Source: Gordonia sihwensis NBRC 108236 (GTDB taxonomy: Bacteria > Actinomycetota > Actinomycetes > Mycobacteriales > Mycobacteriaceae). Taken from it: a stretch of DNA of 64,000 nucleotides. This document shows positions 56,652-64,000 of this stretch, piece after piece (the stretch's first letter is position 1; every line of letters starts with the position of its first letter). The position numbers and the translations under genes are program-made. The stretch spans positions 1 to 64,000 of the forward strand of contig NZ_BANU01000019.1 in assembly GCF_000333035.1 (NCBI RefSeq), read 5' to 3'. The notes below the pieces were generated by a model. The model was given only the letters and a program-made list of their open reading frames with translations. It was not told where the DNA came from and searched no databases.

Positions 56652-58142
56652 ATGGCTTACATTCGCACCCACGAGACCACCGTCAAGAGCAAGGGCCGCG
56701 CCGTCAAGCGCTACGAAGTCGTCTGGCGTGAGACCGTGCGCGACGAACGAGGACTTCCGGTTCCAGTGGACGAGGCGAAGCCTAACGGGCGCAAGCGAAC
56801 CCGCGCACGCCAGAAGTCGTTCGCCGCGCGGGACGAGGCCGAGGCGTACCGCGACGAACTGAACGCCGAGAAGCACCGACCCGGCGGTGTCCGCACCTAC
56901 GAGGACAAGCTGTTCACGGTCGCGGCGGACGAGTGGCTGGCGAGCCGTACCGACCTGAAAGCGAGCACCCGCGCCGAGTACGAGAACCAGCTACGGCCCA
57001 AGGTCCGCACGAAGCGCGACAAGGACGGCAACAGCACCAAGCACCTGTCGATCATCGCCACGTTCGGCGGCAAGACACTCGCGGGCATCACGCGGCAGAT
57101 GATCGCCGAATGGGTGGAGGCGATGCTGGCCGCAGGAAAGAAGCCCTCAACCGTGCGCCACTCCTACTTCATCGTGAAGATGGTGCTGGAACAGGCCGTG
57201 GTCGACGGCCTGCTGCGCGACAATCCCGCCGATCACGTGAAGCTGCCGAGCGAGCGCACCGCCGAGTCGGGGACGCCGGGCGTCGTGGACGATCCCGACT
57301 CGTTCCTCACCGCAGCGCAGGTCACCGTCCTGGAAGCAGCGCTGCCGTGGCCGTTCAACGTGCTGGCCCACACCGCCGTTTGGAGTGGCCTGCGCGCCGC
57401 TGAGCTGGCCGGGCTGCAAGTAGGCGACGTGTTGTTGCCGCAGCGGCAGGTCAACCCCAACGCACGCCCCAAGCCCGCGCAGCTGAACGTCCACCGAACG
57501 CTCCGCGTCACCCCCGACGGCGACGTCTACGACACCCCGAAGACTCGCGGTAGTCGACGCACGGTGCCGTTGCCGCCCGCGACCGCGCAGGTCCTCCGCG
57601 ACTACCTCGCACGGCATCCACGGCGAGACGAGCCCACCGCGCCGCTGTTCCCAGCGATGAGGCTGATTCCCGGCAAGCCGACCGGCGTCAAGAACACCGC
57701 AGCCGGAACGCCGAACCAGCGACAAGCCTCCGCCCTGGCCGCGCTCTCCGTCACCGAAGCAGCGGAGCGCATCGAGCTGGACTGGAAGCTGGCGCACCGG
57801 CACGGCAACTTCTATAAGGCGGTGTTCCGGCCCGCAGTACTCCGCGCCAACCGCCTCGCGGCAGAACAGCGCGCCGCGAACGATTCGCCATTCGCCGGCG
57901 AGCCGATCACGCTGCCCGAGGGCCTGAAGTTTCACTCGCTCAGGCACTCGTATGCGAGCCTCTGCGTCGCCGCAGGCATCCCGCCGTTGGAGATCGCACG
58001 GTTCATGGGCCACGCCAAGGTCACCACCACCCTCAGCGTCTACGCGCACCTCTTCGAGGACGACCACACCGACGCGATGGACGCCCTGGCGGGGATGGGC
58101 GCTCCGGCGACGGGCGACAACGTGGTGGCGCTCAGGATTTAG
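56652..58142 (+). CDS. int: Tyrosine integrase
   Basis: A 496-residue phage-type site-specific recombinase. N-terminal arm-binding and SAM-like core-binding regions (about 1-190) are followed by the catalytic domain with Arg in SGLRAAELAGLQ, the HSLRHSYAS His-Arg block, and GHAKVTTTLSVYAHL with the nucleophilic Tyr. An insertion between the first Arg and the HxxR block makes it longer than average. It should integrate the element at the tRNA-Gly 3' end. It lies 0.9 kb from the intact tRNA and overlaps the convergent cargo gene by 11 bp. Confidence 0.96.
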   Translation: MAYIRTHETTVKSKGRAVKRYEVVWRETVRDERGLPVPVDEAKPNGRKRTRARQKSFAARDEAEAYRDELNAEKHRPGGVRTYEDKLFTVAADEWLASRTDLKASTRAEYENQLRPKVRTKRDKDGNSTKHLSIIATFGGKTLAGITRQMIAEWVEAMLAAGKKPSTVRHSYFIVKMVLEQAVVDGLLRDNPADHVKLPSERTAESGTPGVVDDPDSFLTAAQVTVLEAALPWPFNVLAHTAVWSGLRAAELAGLQVGDVLLPQRQVNPNARPKPAQLNVHRTLRVTPDGDVYDTPKTRGSRRTVPLPPATAQVLRDYLARHPRRDEPTAPLFPAMRLIPGKPTGVKNTAAGTPNQRQASALAALSVTEAAERIELDWKLAHRHGNFYKAVFRPAVLRANRLAAEQRAANDSPFAGEPITLPEGLKFHSLRHSYASLCVAAGIPPLEIARFMGHAKVTTTLSVYAHLFEDDHTDAMDALAGMGAPATGDNVVALRI

Positions 58143-58935
58143 GAGGGTTCTGCCGCAGCCACGCCTTCCCCGTTGGCTTTAGGTCGAGAGCGATTCCAAG
58201 CTCGCGAGAGGTAGCCCTCAGTCGGTTCTTAAGACGGTCATCCTTGGCCTTGTATTGGAACGCTATCTGCGCCCACACTGTCGCGGCGACTGCCAAGAAC
58301 AGCCATGCATCGGTTGCGTCGAACTTGGGTACGCGCAGTGCCATAAAGCTGGTGGGCGGGTCCTCCTGACCTTGGGCGATATACTCGTCTGCAAGGTCAA
58401 CTGATGGATGAGTGAACGCACAAAGGAGCTTGTAGTACTGATACGAGCCATCTGCGCCGACCCCTATCTCGTCGCAGATATCCTTGAAGTTTTTGGCGAC
58501 GGATTGCGCAGAAGCGGGATCCGGGAGATCGTCGTAGGCAACTCGAGCCTTTTCGACCGAGTCAGCTGCGGAACGGAATGTTTCGTTCGTCGACTCCCGC
58601 AAGGCGCGGACGAGAATTCCACTCTGTCGTCGGCTCTCATTTATCCATGCATTAGGAGCATCATCCACTTGCGCTATCCACTGGGCAGTAATCCCAGTCT
58701 CGTAGGCCGTCCTGACGAGCGGCATGAGAAGGAGAGGGCTTACTCCTTCCTGATGCGACCGCGCGATGTACTCGAGCAAGTTCGTATTGTTCATCGCGAG
58801 CCCGTACAGGCAACCGACGCGCACCAAGTCGATGGATTTCGAGACAGGCTCCCGGTCAAGATAAGCATGCCAGCCCTCGACGAGTTCGGACGCAATCTCG
58901 CACAGTCGTTCAGATCCGATCGGCCCCTCTGTCAT
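58132..58935 (-). CDS. DUF5677-like protein, element cargo
   Basis: A 267-residue, largely helical protein. The pattern LLLMPLVRTAYETGITAQWIA, then HP in CAFTHPSVDLADEY, resembles the DUF5677 family, whose function is unknown. There is a hydrophobic helix near 220-240. I start at the ATG at 58935; the longer frame continues to 58998 without support. Base composition is visibly lower in GC than its neighbours, which points to recent acquisition. It lies between integrase and tRNA, on the opposite strand, a usual cargo position in satellites, where anti-phage genes are often found. Confidence 0.75.
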   Translation of the reverse strand: MTEGPIGSERLCEIASELVEGWHAYLDREPVSKSIDLVRVGCLYGLAMNNTNLLEYIARSHQEGVSPLLLMPLVRTAYETGITAQWIAQVDDAPNAWINESRRQSGILVRALRESTNETFRSAADSVEKARVAYDDLPDPASAQSVAKNFKDICDEIGVGADGSYQYYKLLCAFTHPSVDLADEYIAQGQEDPPTSFMALRVPKFDATDAWLFLAVAATVWAQIAFQYKAKDDRLKNRLRATSRELGIALDLKPTGKAWLRQNPPKS

Positions 58936-58998
58936 GGAGCGATGATCGCACACAGCTCCGACACTTCCGCGAATTCCGGCACATAGGGCACACGGCAC

Positions 58999-59019
58999 GC
59001 CGGGGTGGTGCCGGGGTGG
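58999..59019. repeat. Arm-type repeat, right copy
   Basis: Identical over 21 bp and in the same orientation as 47205-47225: two GCCGGGGTG units 2 bp apart, 38 bp from the right core. It is a candidate integrase arm site. Confidence 0.55.
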
Positions 59020-59037
59020 GCGTCCCGCAGAACGCGG

Positions 59038-59072
59038 AATCCCCCGGCCAGAAACTCTCTGACCAGGGGATT
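59038..59072 (-). terminator. Terminator of tRNA-Gly
   Basis: A stem-loop (AATCCCC...GGGGATT with TGG/CCG and CAGA/TCTG pairs inside) lies directly downstream of the tRNA 3' end on the minus strand. Confidence 0.8.
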
Positions 59073-59120
59073 TCGTGGAGCCGATGACGGGAATCGAACC
59101 CGCACTCTCAGCTTGGGAAG
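59057..59120. repeat. attR: 64-bp core inside intact tRNA-Gly
   Basis: It is identical to the left copy at 46998-47061 and runs from the terminator through the anticodon loop of the tRNA. Integration therefore kept the tRNA functional at this end. Confidence 0.93.
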
Positions 59121-59149
59121 CTGATGTTCTACCACTAAACTACATCGGC
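59076..59149 (-). tRNA. tRNA-Gly (anticodon CCC)
   Basis: The 74-nt gene includes the encoded CCA. The acceptor stem pairs GCCGATG with CATCGGC; the D loop is AGTTTAGTGGTAGAAC; the anticodon loop TTCCCAA has CCC at 59115-59117; the T arm is GCGGGTTCGATTCCCGT. It decodes GGG. It is the integration target of the element. Confidence 0.97.
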
Positions 59150-59242
59150 ACTGCGAGGCGATCTCGCGGCTCCAAGACTAGCAAACCGCCGTCGACTCGC
59201 AGTGACCGACGCTCCGGAAGCCGTCAGGTGTGACGGCTTCCG

Positions 59243-59812
59243 TCAGGCCGTCCAGTGCGGATCACGGCCCGACAACCCGACGAGCCTGTCGAGCGGCGGG
59301 GCGGTCTCAGGAACCGGCACGCTAGCCGCGAAGGCCTTGCCCTCGCCCTGGAAGTCCGGGGTGAGCATCCCGGGCGCGAACTCCAGCGAAGCCTCCAGCG
59401 CGCTGTCGGCGGGCGCCCAGGGTCTCCCGGCCGCGCGAGCCAGGTCCCAACCGTGAACCTGGTACTCCCACAACATCATCGACAGAGCCATGTCTCCGGG
59501 CATCGCGGACTCTCCGATTCGGAGCGGTTCGGCGGCGGCCTCCGGCAGCACGACGTCGAGTCGTTCGGCGAGCTCCCGTACCTGGTCGCCGCCGGTGCCG
59601 GCCACAGACACCGCGCCCGGATCACTGCAGAGATGGTCGTCTGAAGTGAATCCGTCGGTGAACGCGGTCAACCACCCCACGACGTGGGCCCGCAACGTCT
59701 GAAAGTCGAACTCGCTGCATGGAGTCGGAGCGTCGAGCGGAGTGTCTGAGGCACCGTCGAGAACGTCGGCGAGGCTCTTCAGGGTCTGGTTCAGGGCAGT
59801 GGACGTTTCCAT
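59243..59812 (-). CDS. TIGR03086-type metal-binding protein (DinB/MDMPI fold)
   Basis: A 189-residue protein of the mycothiol-dependent maleylpyruvate isomerase N-terminal/DinB-like four-helix family. Marks are TPCSEFDFQTLRAHVVGW (first metal His) and MMLWEYQVHGWDLARAAGRP (second His block, HGWDLA), with the EFAPGMLTP C-terminal segment typical of TIGR03086. Some relatives use mycothiol as cofactor; the reaction here is unknown. The start at 59812 avoids an unsupported extension of seven codons. It is the first host gene right of the element. Confidence 0.88.
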   Translation of the reverse strand: METSTALNQTLKSLADVLDGASDTPLDAPTPCSEFDFQTLRAHVVGWLTAFTDGFTSDDHLCSDPGAVSVAGTGGDQVRELAERLDVVLPEAAAEPLRIGESAMPGDMALSMMLWEYQVHGWDLARAAGRPWAPADSALEASLEFAPGMLTPDFQGEGKAFAASVPVPETAPPLDRLVGLSGRDPHWTA

Positions 59813-59969
59813 GATTCGACGGTACGACCACACACTCCCGAGGTCTTGAAGATTTCCGACATCTCCACCGACCGCTCACGGACCAGTTTTGTCGGACCTG
59901 AGTGATAGCGTTCAGGTATTCAAGAAAACATGGTTTGAACAGCTGAAACACTCGGGGGAGGTGGCAGCG

Positions 59970-61487
59970 ATGACCGATCCGATCACCGATTCGATCGCGA
60001 CTGTCGTCGCCACCGGCGCGCTGCCGGGGCGGCCCGCCGAACTACTCGCCCTGATCGATGCCGCGGCGGTCAAACTCGCCGAGACCTCCCTGTCACCGGA
60101 GACCGAACCGGAACTGCTGGCCCACACACAGACCGCCGAACGCATCCGGCGACGCTGGGACGGCATCTCCGCAGCACTCCTGGTGGAGGTCTCCGACCGC
60201 AACGCGCACCGCACCGCCGGCTATCTGAATCCGCACCAATACCTCTCACAAGGGCTGCGGCTGGGAATCCGCGAAGCGGGTCGACGGCTCCGGATGACCG
60301 AGACCATCGGCGAGTTCTCCAACTTCCAAGGTGAAACCCTGCCTCCACGCAAGCCCGCCACCGCCGCCGCGGTCGCGGCCGGGACCGTCGGCGCCGAACA
60401 CGCGTTGGTGATCTCCGCGGTGCTGGCGAAAGTACCGGCCTGCATCTCGCCGGAGGTCAAAGCCCGCGCCGAAGCCGAACTCGCTCACGCTGCGGCCGGA
60501 CTGAATCCGGATGATCTGGGCAAGGTCGGTGACCGCCTGCTCGCTCACCTGGACCCCGACGGTCAGGAAAGCGATCACGTCGACCGGCAACGCCAACGCG
60601 GAATCACCATCCTCCCGCAAGACCGACAACTCATGAGCAAAGTGCGCGGCGCGATGACTCCGGAGTTGCGGGCGAAGTTCGAGGTGATCTTGACCGCCTG
60701 GGCCGCACCCGGGATGAACAATCCCGCCGACCCGGATTCGCCGACTGGAACCATTGACGCCGACGGCATCGACGCCGAGGCTTTGGCGGCGGCGCGGGGT
60801 CGGGATCTGCGCAGTGCCGCTCAGCGCACACACGATGCGTTGCTGGCGTTGTGTGATTACGTTCTCGCCCACGGTGGACTCGGTGCACCGAACCGGATAC
60901 CAGCCGAGTTGGTCATCACCGTCACCGACCAGGAACTCGCCGCCCACGCCGGAATCGCGTTGACCGCCACCGGCACCCGCGTTCCGATCGGCGAACTCGT
61001 GCGGCTCGCCGCCGAGGCTGTGCCGCATTTGGCGGTCTTCCGGAATCACACCAGCGAGGTCCTCTACCAGGGCCGCGGTGCGCGGTGTGCGAGCAAGGCG
61101 CAGCGGTTGGCGTTGTTCGCCCGCGACCGCGGCTGCACCGCCCCTGGCTGCGACCGCCCGTTCGCGCAGACTCAGGCCCATCACGCACCGGACTGGATCA
61201 CCCCGGGAGGGCGCACCGACATCGACGCTCTCGGCGCCGCGTGCGGGCGCCACAACCGCGCCGTCGGCACCAACCGCGGCCAATGGGAGACCACCACCCT
61301 CACCGACGGACCCGATGCCGGACGCATGGCCTGGCGACCAGCCACCACCAATCACCCCTGGCGCCTGAACCCCATCCACCACGCCGGACAAGCACGGCAC
61401 CTGTACCCACGAGAACTCCCCCAGCCACCTCCGCAGACGCAACCCGCACAGCCGAGAGCCGGATCCCGTCCGTACCACGCGGCCTGA
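59970..61487 (+). CDS. DUF222/HNH endonuclease-like protein (13E12 family)
   Basis: A 505-residue protein of the REP13E12-type family. The DUF222 region (about 20-320) is followed by an HNH domain: RDRGCTAPGCDRPFAQTQAHHAPDWITPGGRTDIDALGAACGRHNRAVG. These are abundant in Mycobacteriales, and their role is not settled. I choose the ATG at 59970, preceded by GGGGAGG; a TTG at 59889 would add 27 residues. A Pro/Gln-rich tail follows the HNH domain. It lies near a tRNA insertion site but is not inside the repeats. Confidence 0.9.
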   Translation: MTDPITDSIATVVATGALPGRPAELLALIDAAAVKLAETSLSPETEPELLAHTQTAERIRRRWDGISAALLVEVSDRNAHRTAGYLNPHQYLSQGLRLGIREAGRRLRMTETIGEFSNFQGETLPPRKPATAAAVAAGTVGAEHALVISAVLAKVPACISPEVKARAEAELAHAAAGLNPDDLGKVGDRLLAHLDPDGQESDHVDRQRQRGITILPQDRQLMSKVRGAMTPELRAKFEVILTAWAAPGMNNPADPDSPTGTIDADGIDAEALAAARGRDLRSAAQRTHDALLALCDYVLAHGGLGAPNRIPAELVITVTDQELAAHAGIALTATGTRVPIGELVRLAAEAVPHLAVFRNHTSEVLYQGRGARCASKAQRLALFARDRGCTAPGCDRPFAQTQAHHAPDWITPGGRTDIDALGAACGRHNRAVGTNRGQWETTTLTDGPDAGRMAWRPATTNHPWRLNPIHHAGQARHLYPRELPQPPPQTQPAQPRAGSRPYHAA

Positions 61488-61547
61488 TCGGGCGCGCGGG
61501 ACCGCGAATGCGGCCACTTCCCCCGAAATGAGACTATCGTCACACTC

Positions 61548-62912
61548 ATGGGAGGGGCTCATCCGTCGCGCCGTCGCGCCATGTCGGTCCGAGTCAATCC
61601 TGCTCTGCTCCTGGCTGCGGCTCTCGCCCTCGCGCTCGCGTTGAGTGCCGCACTGACCCCGGCGATCCCGTCCAGTCTCACCGCCTCCGCCGAGGCCAAG
61701 CCGGCCGGCTCACTGCCGTCCACGTTCCTCTGGGGTGTCGCCTCCTCCGGTTTCCAGTCCGAAGGCGACTCCCCCGACAGCAACTGGACTCGCTACATCG
61801 CGAAGGGTGCGACCGACGATCCGATCGGGACGTCCGTCGATTTCCGGCATCGCTACGCATCAGACATAGCGCTGGCGAAGAGCCTCGGCGCCAAGGTCTA
61901 CCGCATCGGCATCGAATGGGCCCGCATCGAACCGCGCCCCGGCCACCTGGCTGCACGAGAACTCGACTACTACGACGACGTCGTGCGCACCATCGTCGCC
62001 GCGGGAATGCGGCCGATGATCACCCTCGACCACTGGGTGTACCCGGGTTGGATCGCCGACCGCGGCGGATGGTCCGACCCCGCCACACTCGACGCCTGGC
62101 TGCGGCACAACCGGATCGTCGTCGACCGGTACGCCAAGTACCACCCGCTCTGGATCACGATCAACGAACCGGCCGCGTACGTCCTGAAAGAGGTCCAATA
62201 CGGTGGCATACCGAAGAAATCGGTGACGCTGATGGTCGACAGACTCGTCAAGGCCCACCAGACCATCTACCGATACATTCACGCCAAAGACCCTGGCGCC
62301 CAGGTCAGCTCCAATGTCGCCTACATTCCGACCATCGAGCCCGGCCTCGACCAGGCCTTCCTCAACCGCATCCGCAACCAGCTCGACTACGTCGGACTCG
62401 ATTATTACTACTCCATCTCCCCGACCGACCCCACGGCCGTGTACGCCGCGACGAGCGAGTTCTGGAAGGCGGCGGCGGCGACCGACGGCGTGTACTACGC
62501 GCTCCGCGACATGGCGCACCGCTTCCCGGGCAAGCCGCTCTACGTCGTGGAGGCGGGCATGGCCACCGAGAACGGCAAGCCCCGGCCGGACGGGTACCGG
62601 CGCGCCGACCATCTCCGCGACCTCGTCTACTGGATCCAGCGCGCCCGCCGCGACGGACTCCCGGTGATCGGCATGAACTACTGGAGTCTCACCGACAACT
62701 ACGAATGGGGCAGCTACACACCGAGATTCGGTCTCTACACCGTGAACGTCAAGACCGATCCCACGCTCCGGCGGATCCCCACCGACGCCGTGACCGCCTT
62801 CCGTGGCATCACCGCCGAGGGCGGCGTCGGGACGCGCTACCGGCCGACCCGTCCCGCGACCGTGTGCTCACTGGTGGCAGCGCCGGCCAGCTGCCTGATG
62901 CCCGCACGATGA
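61548..62912 (+). CDS. Secreted glycoside hydrolase family 1 protein
   Basis: A 454-residue beta-glycosidase-type enzyme with an N-terminal signal peptide (hydrophobic run about 20-45). The GH1 acid/base motif TINEP and the nucleophile motif VVEAGMATENG are both present, as are FLWGVASSGFQSEGD and the C-terminal MNYWSLTDNYEWGSYTPRFGLY. The protein should act outside the cell on beta-linked sugars or glycosides. The ATG at 61548 or the one at 61581 may be used. There is no sugar transporter next to it. It converges on the ribbon-helix-helix gene. Confidence 0.92.
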   Translation: MGGAHPSRRRAMSVRVNPALLLAAALALALALSAALTPAIPSSLTASAEAKPAGSLPSTFLWGVASSGFQSEGDSPDSNWTRYIAKGATDDPIGTSVDFRHRYASDIALAKSLGAKVYRIGIEWARIEPRPGHLAARELDYYDDVVRTIVAAGMRPMITLDHWVYPGWIADRGGWSDPATLDAWLRHNRIVVDRYAKYHPLWITINEPAAYVLKEVQYGGIPKKSVTLMVDRLVKAHQTIYRYIHAKDPGAQVSSNVAYIPTIEPGLDQAFLNRIRNQLDYVGLDYYYSISPTDPTAVYAATSEFWKAAAATDGVYYALRDMAHRFPGKPLYVVEAGMATENGKPRPDGYRRADHLRDLVYWIQRARRDGLPVIGMNYWSLTDNYEWGSYTPRFGLYTVNVKTDPTLRRIPTDAVTAFRGITAEGGVGTRYRPTRPATVCSLVAAPASCLMPAR

Positions 62913-62919
62913 CCGGCAC

Positions 62920-63105
62920 TCAATCCGGCCACCGCCCGGCCTGCTTCAGTGCCAACCGAAGCGCGTACTCGAGCTGACCGTTGACGCTGCGCAGGTCGTC
63001 CGCCGCCCATTTGGCGATCGCCGCATGCACGTCCGGGTCCAGCCGCAGCAGCACCTTCTTCTGCTCGCGCTTCGCCGGACGGGAAGCGCCCGACTGCTCG
63101 GTCAT
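62920..63105 (-). CDS. Small ribbon-helix-helix (Arc-like) protein
   Basis: A 61-residue protein with a basic N-terminus and the pattern KVLLRLDPDVHAAIAKWAADDLRSVNGQLEYALRLAL, characteristic of Arc/MetJ-type ribbon-helix-helix DNA-binding proteins. Its start overlaps the stop of the SPFH gene (ATGA), so they are co-translated. No toxin gene accompanies it, so it is not an obvious toxin-antitoxin pair. It may autoregulate the SPFH operon. Confidence 0.85.
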   Translation of the reverse strand: MTEQSGASRPAKREQKKVLLRLDPDVHAAIAKWAADDLRSVNGQLEYALRLALKQAGRWPD

Positions 63106-63989
63106 CAGGCGTACAGGGTTCCCGCGTTGACCACCGGCTGCGTGGCACGGTCACCGCACAGCACCACCAGCAGATTCGAGACCATCGCCGCGCGACGCTC
63201 CTCGTCCAGCTCGACGACGCCCTGTTCGGCGAGCCGGTCGAGCGCGAGACCGACCATCCCCACCGCACCCTCGACGATCTGCTGACGCGCCGCCACCACC
63301 TGCGCGGCCTGCTGTCGGACGAGCATCGCCTGCGCGATCTCGGGCGCGTAGGCCAGGTGCGTGATCCGAGCCTCGATGATCTCGATGCCCGCCATCTGGG
63401 TGCGCTCACGCAGTTCGACGGTCATCTCCTCCGCGATGGTGGCACCGTCGCGCAGGCTGATGGTGTCGGTCTGATGCGAGTCGTACGGATAGCTCGTAGC
63501 CAGATGACGTACCGCCGCCTCCGACTGGATGGCGACGTACTCCTCGTAGTCGTCGACCGCGAACGCCGCCTTGAAACTGTCGACGACGCGATAGACCACC
63601 ACCGCCGCGATCTCGACCGGATTGCCGTCCGCATCGTTGACCTTGAGCTTCTGAGTCTCGAAGTTGCGGATACGCAGCGAGATGGTCCGGCGATCGGTCA
63701 GCGGCGTCACGAGGAAGAAGCCCGCGTCGCTCACCGAACCGATGTAGCGGCCGAAGAACTGCAGCACCTTGGCCTCGTTGGGGCTGACCGTCGTCAGACC
63801 GGTCATCGTCAGCAGGGCCGCGAAGCCCACGATCACCGCGAGCACGGTGACGACGATGAGCGCGGGCGACGCCCCGTCCGACACCGCTGCGATGGTCGCG
63901 ATCACCGCCACCACGCAGGCGATCACCACCACCAGCGATCCGAGCAGACCGATGAACCCGTTGGTCCGCCATGCATTCCGAAAGTCCAC
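63105..63989 (-). CDS. SPFH/band-7 domain membrane protein
   Basis: A 294-residue protein with two N-terminal membrane helices (about 12-35 and 42-62), then an SPFH/stomatin domain: GLTTVSPNEAKVLQFFGRYIGSV, FFLVTPLTDRRTISLRIRNFETQKLKVND, and IEIIEARITHLAYAPEIAQAML, ending with a helical coiled region. Such proteins form membrane microdomain scaffolds. The whole gene is inside the window; its start is 11 bp from the edge. It is followed by an overlapping ribbon-helix-helix gene. Confidence 0.93.
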   Translation of the reverse strand: MDFRNAWRTNGFIGLLGSLVVVIACVVAVIATIAAVSDGASPALIVVTVLAVIVGFAALLTMTGLTTVSPNEAKVLQFFGRYIGSVSDAGFFLVTPLTDRRTISLRIRNFETQKLKVNDADGNPVEIAAVVVYRVVDSFKAAFAVDDYEEYVAIQSEAAVRHLATSYPYDSHQTDTISLRDGATIAEEMTVELRERTQMAGIEIIEARITHLAYAPEIAQAMLVRQQAAQVVAARQQIVEGAVGMVGLALDRLAEQGVVELDEERRAAMVSNLLVVLCGDRATQPVVNAGTLYA

Positions 63990-64000
63990 AGCGACACCCT

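Larger units (their letters stand above)
46998..59120. mobile_element. 12.06-kb integrated element, capsid-encoding satellite-like
   Basis: Identical 64-bp repeats (46998-47061 and 59057-59120) in the same orientation flank the region. They cover the terminator and the 3' half of tRNA-Gly(CCC); the right copy keeps the tRNA whole. Inside are a tyrosine integrase near the right end, an excisionase-like gene, an XRE repressor, a primase-polymerase/helicase with an iteron-like region after it, a probable major capsid gene with two small genes, a Cys/His-rich phage-type protein, a serine recombinase and a DUF5677-like cargo gene. No large terminase, portal, protease or tail gene is visible. The gene set and size resemble phage satellites (PICI or cf-PICI) rather than a prophage or plasmid. 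Confidence 0.85.

Noticed and set aside
46998..59120. Complete prophage
   Set aside because: It is too short and has no large terminase, portal, protease, tail or lysis genes; a satellite or a reduced element fits better.
46998..59120. Integrative conjugative element
   Set aside because: There is no relaxase, FtsK/TraB-like translocase or type IV secretion gene inside the repeats.
62920..63105. Antitoxin of a toxin-antitoxin pair
   Set aside because: The overlapping partner is an SPFH membrane protein, not a toxin, and no small toxin gene is next to it.

Overview
The window is high-GC actinobacterial chromosome. GroEL2 with two CIRCE operators, a psd-pssA-AAA ATPase string, an EphD-type hydrolase/reductase fusion, an MptpB-type phosphatase and a bifunctional-type dCTP deaminase together point to the Mycobacteriales, most likely Gordonia or a close relative (inference from gene families; no search was run).

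Layout. 0-5.5 kb: membrane protein, PPK2, a urea transporter beside a NiCoT nickel/cobalt permease broken by a one-base frameshift, a small secreted protein and an SRPBCC protein. 5.5-11.8 kb: TetR regulator, MptpB-like phosphatase, M20 amidohydrolase, groEL2, lipoprotein alkaline phosphatase. 11.9-18.3 kb: a LytS/LytTR two-component system followed by two pairs of small membrane protein plus sodium:solute symporter (ActP/MctC type). 18.4-28.7 kb: amidase, paired acyl-CoA dehydrogenases, SRPBCC protein, psd-pssA-AAA ATPase, acyl-CoA ligase. 28.7-38.7 kb: exonuclease III, alanine-type aminotransferase, the ephD / diiron-like protein / Fe-S flavin reductase / MerR cluster, a proline-rich membrane protein, dcd, a K+ channel and a small membrane protein. 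38.9-46.6 kb: a histidine-utilisation island in which NAD-glutamate dehydrogenase and hutC diverge from hutU-hutI-hutG. hutG is cut off after about 115 codons, close to an 18-bp perfect palindrome that shares its half-site with the hutU promoter.

47.0-59.1 kb is a 12.06-kb integrated element. It is bounded by 64-bp direct repeats covering the 3' half of a tRNA-Gly(CCC) gene; the intact tRNA is at the right end. It carries a probable HK97-type major capsid protein with two small co-transcribed genes, an XRE repressor, a lipoprotein, an excisionase-like protein, a primase-polymerase/helicase followed by an iteron-like region, a phage-type Cys/His-rich protein, a serine recombinase, a tyrosine integrase and a DUF5677-like cargo gene. 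No large terminase, portal, protease or tail genes are present. This looks like a capsid-encoding phage satellite (cf-PICI-like) rather than a prophage and is the most interesting part of the window.

59.2-64 kb returns to host genes: a mycothiol-dependent-enzyme-like protein, a DUF222/HNH protein, a secreted family-1 glycosidase, a ribbon-helix-helix protein and an SPFH/band-7 membrane protein.
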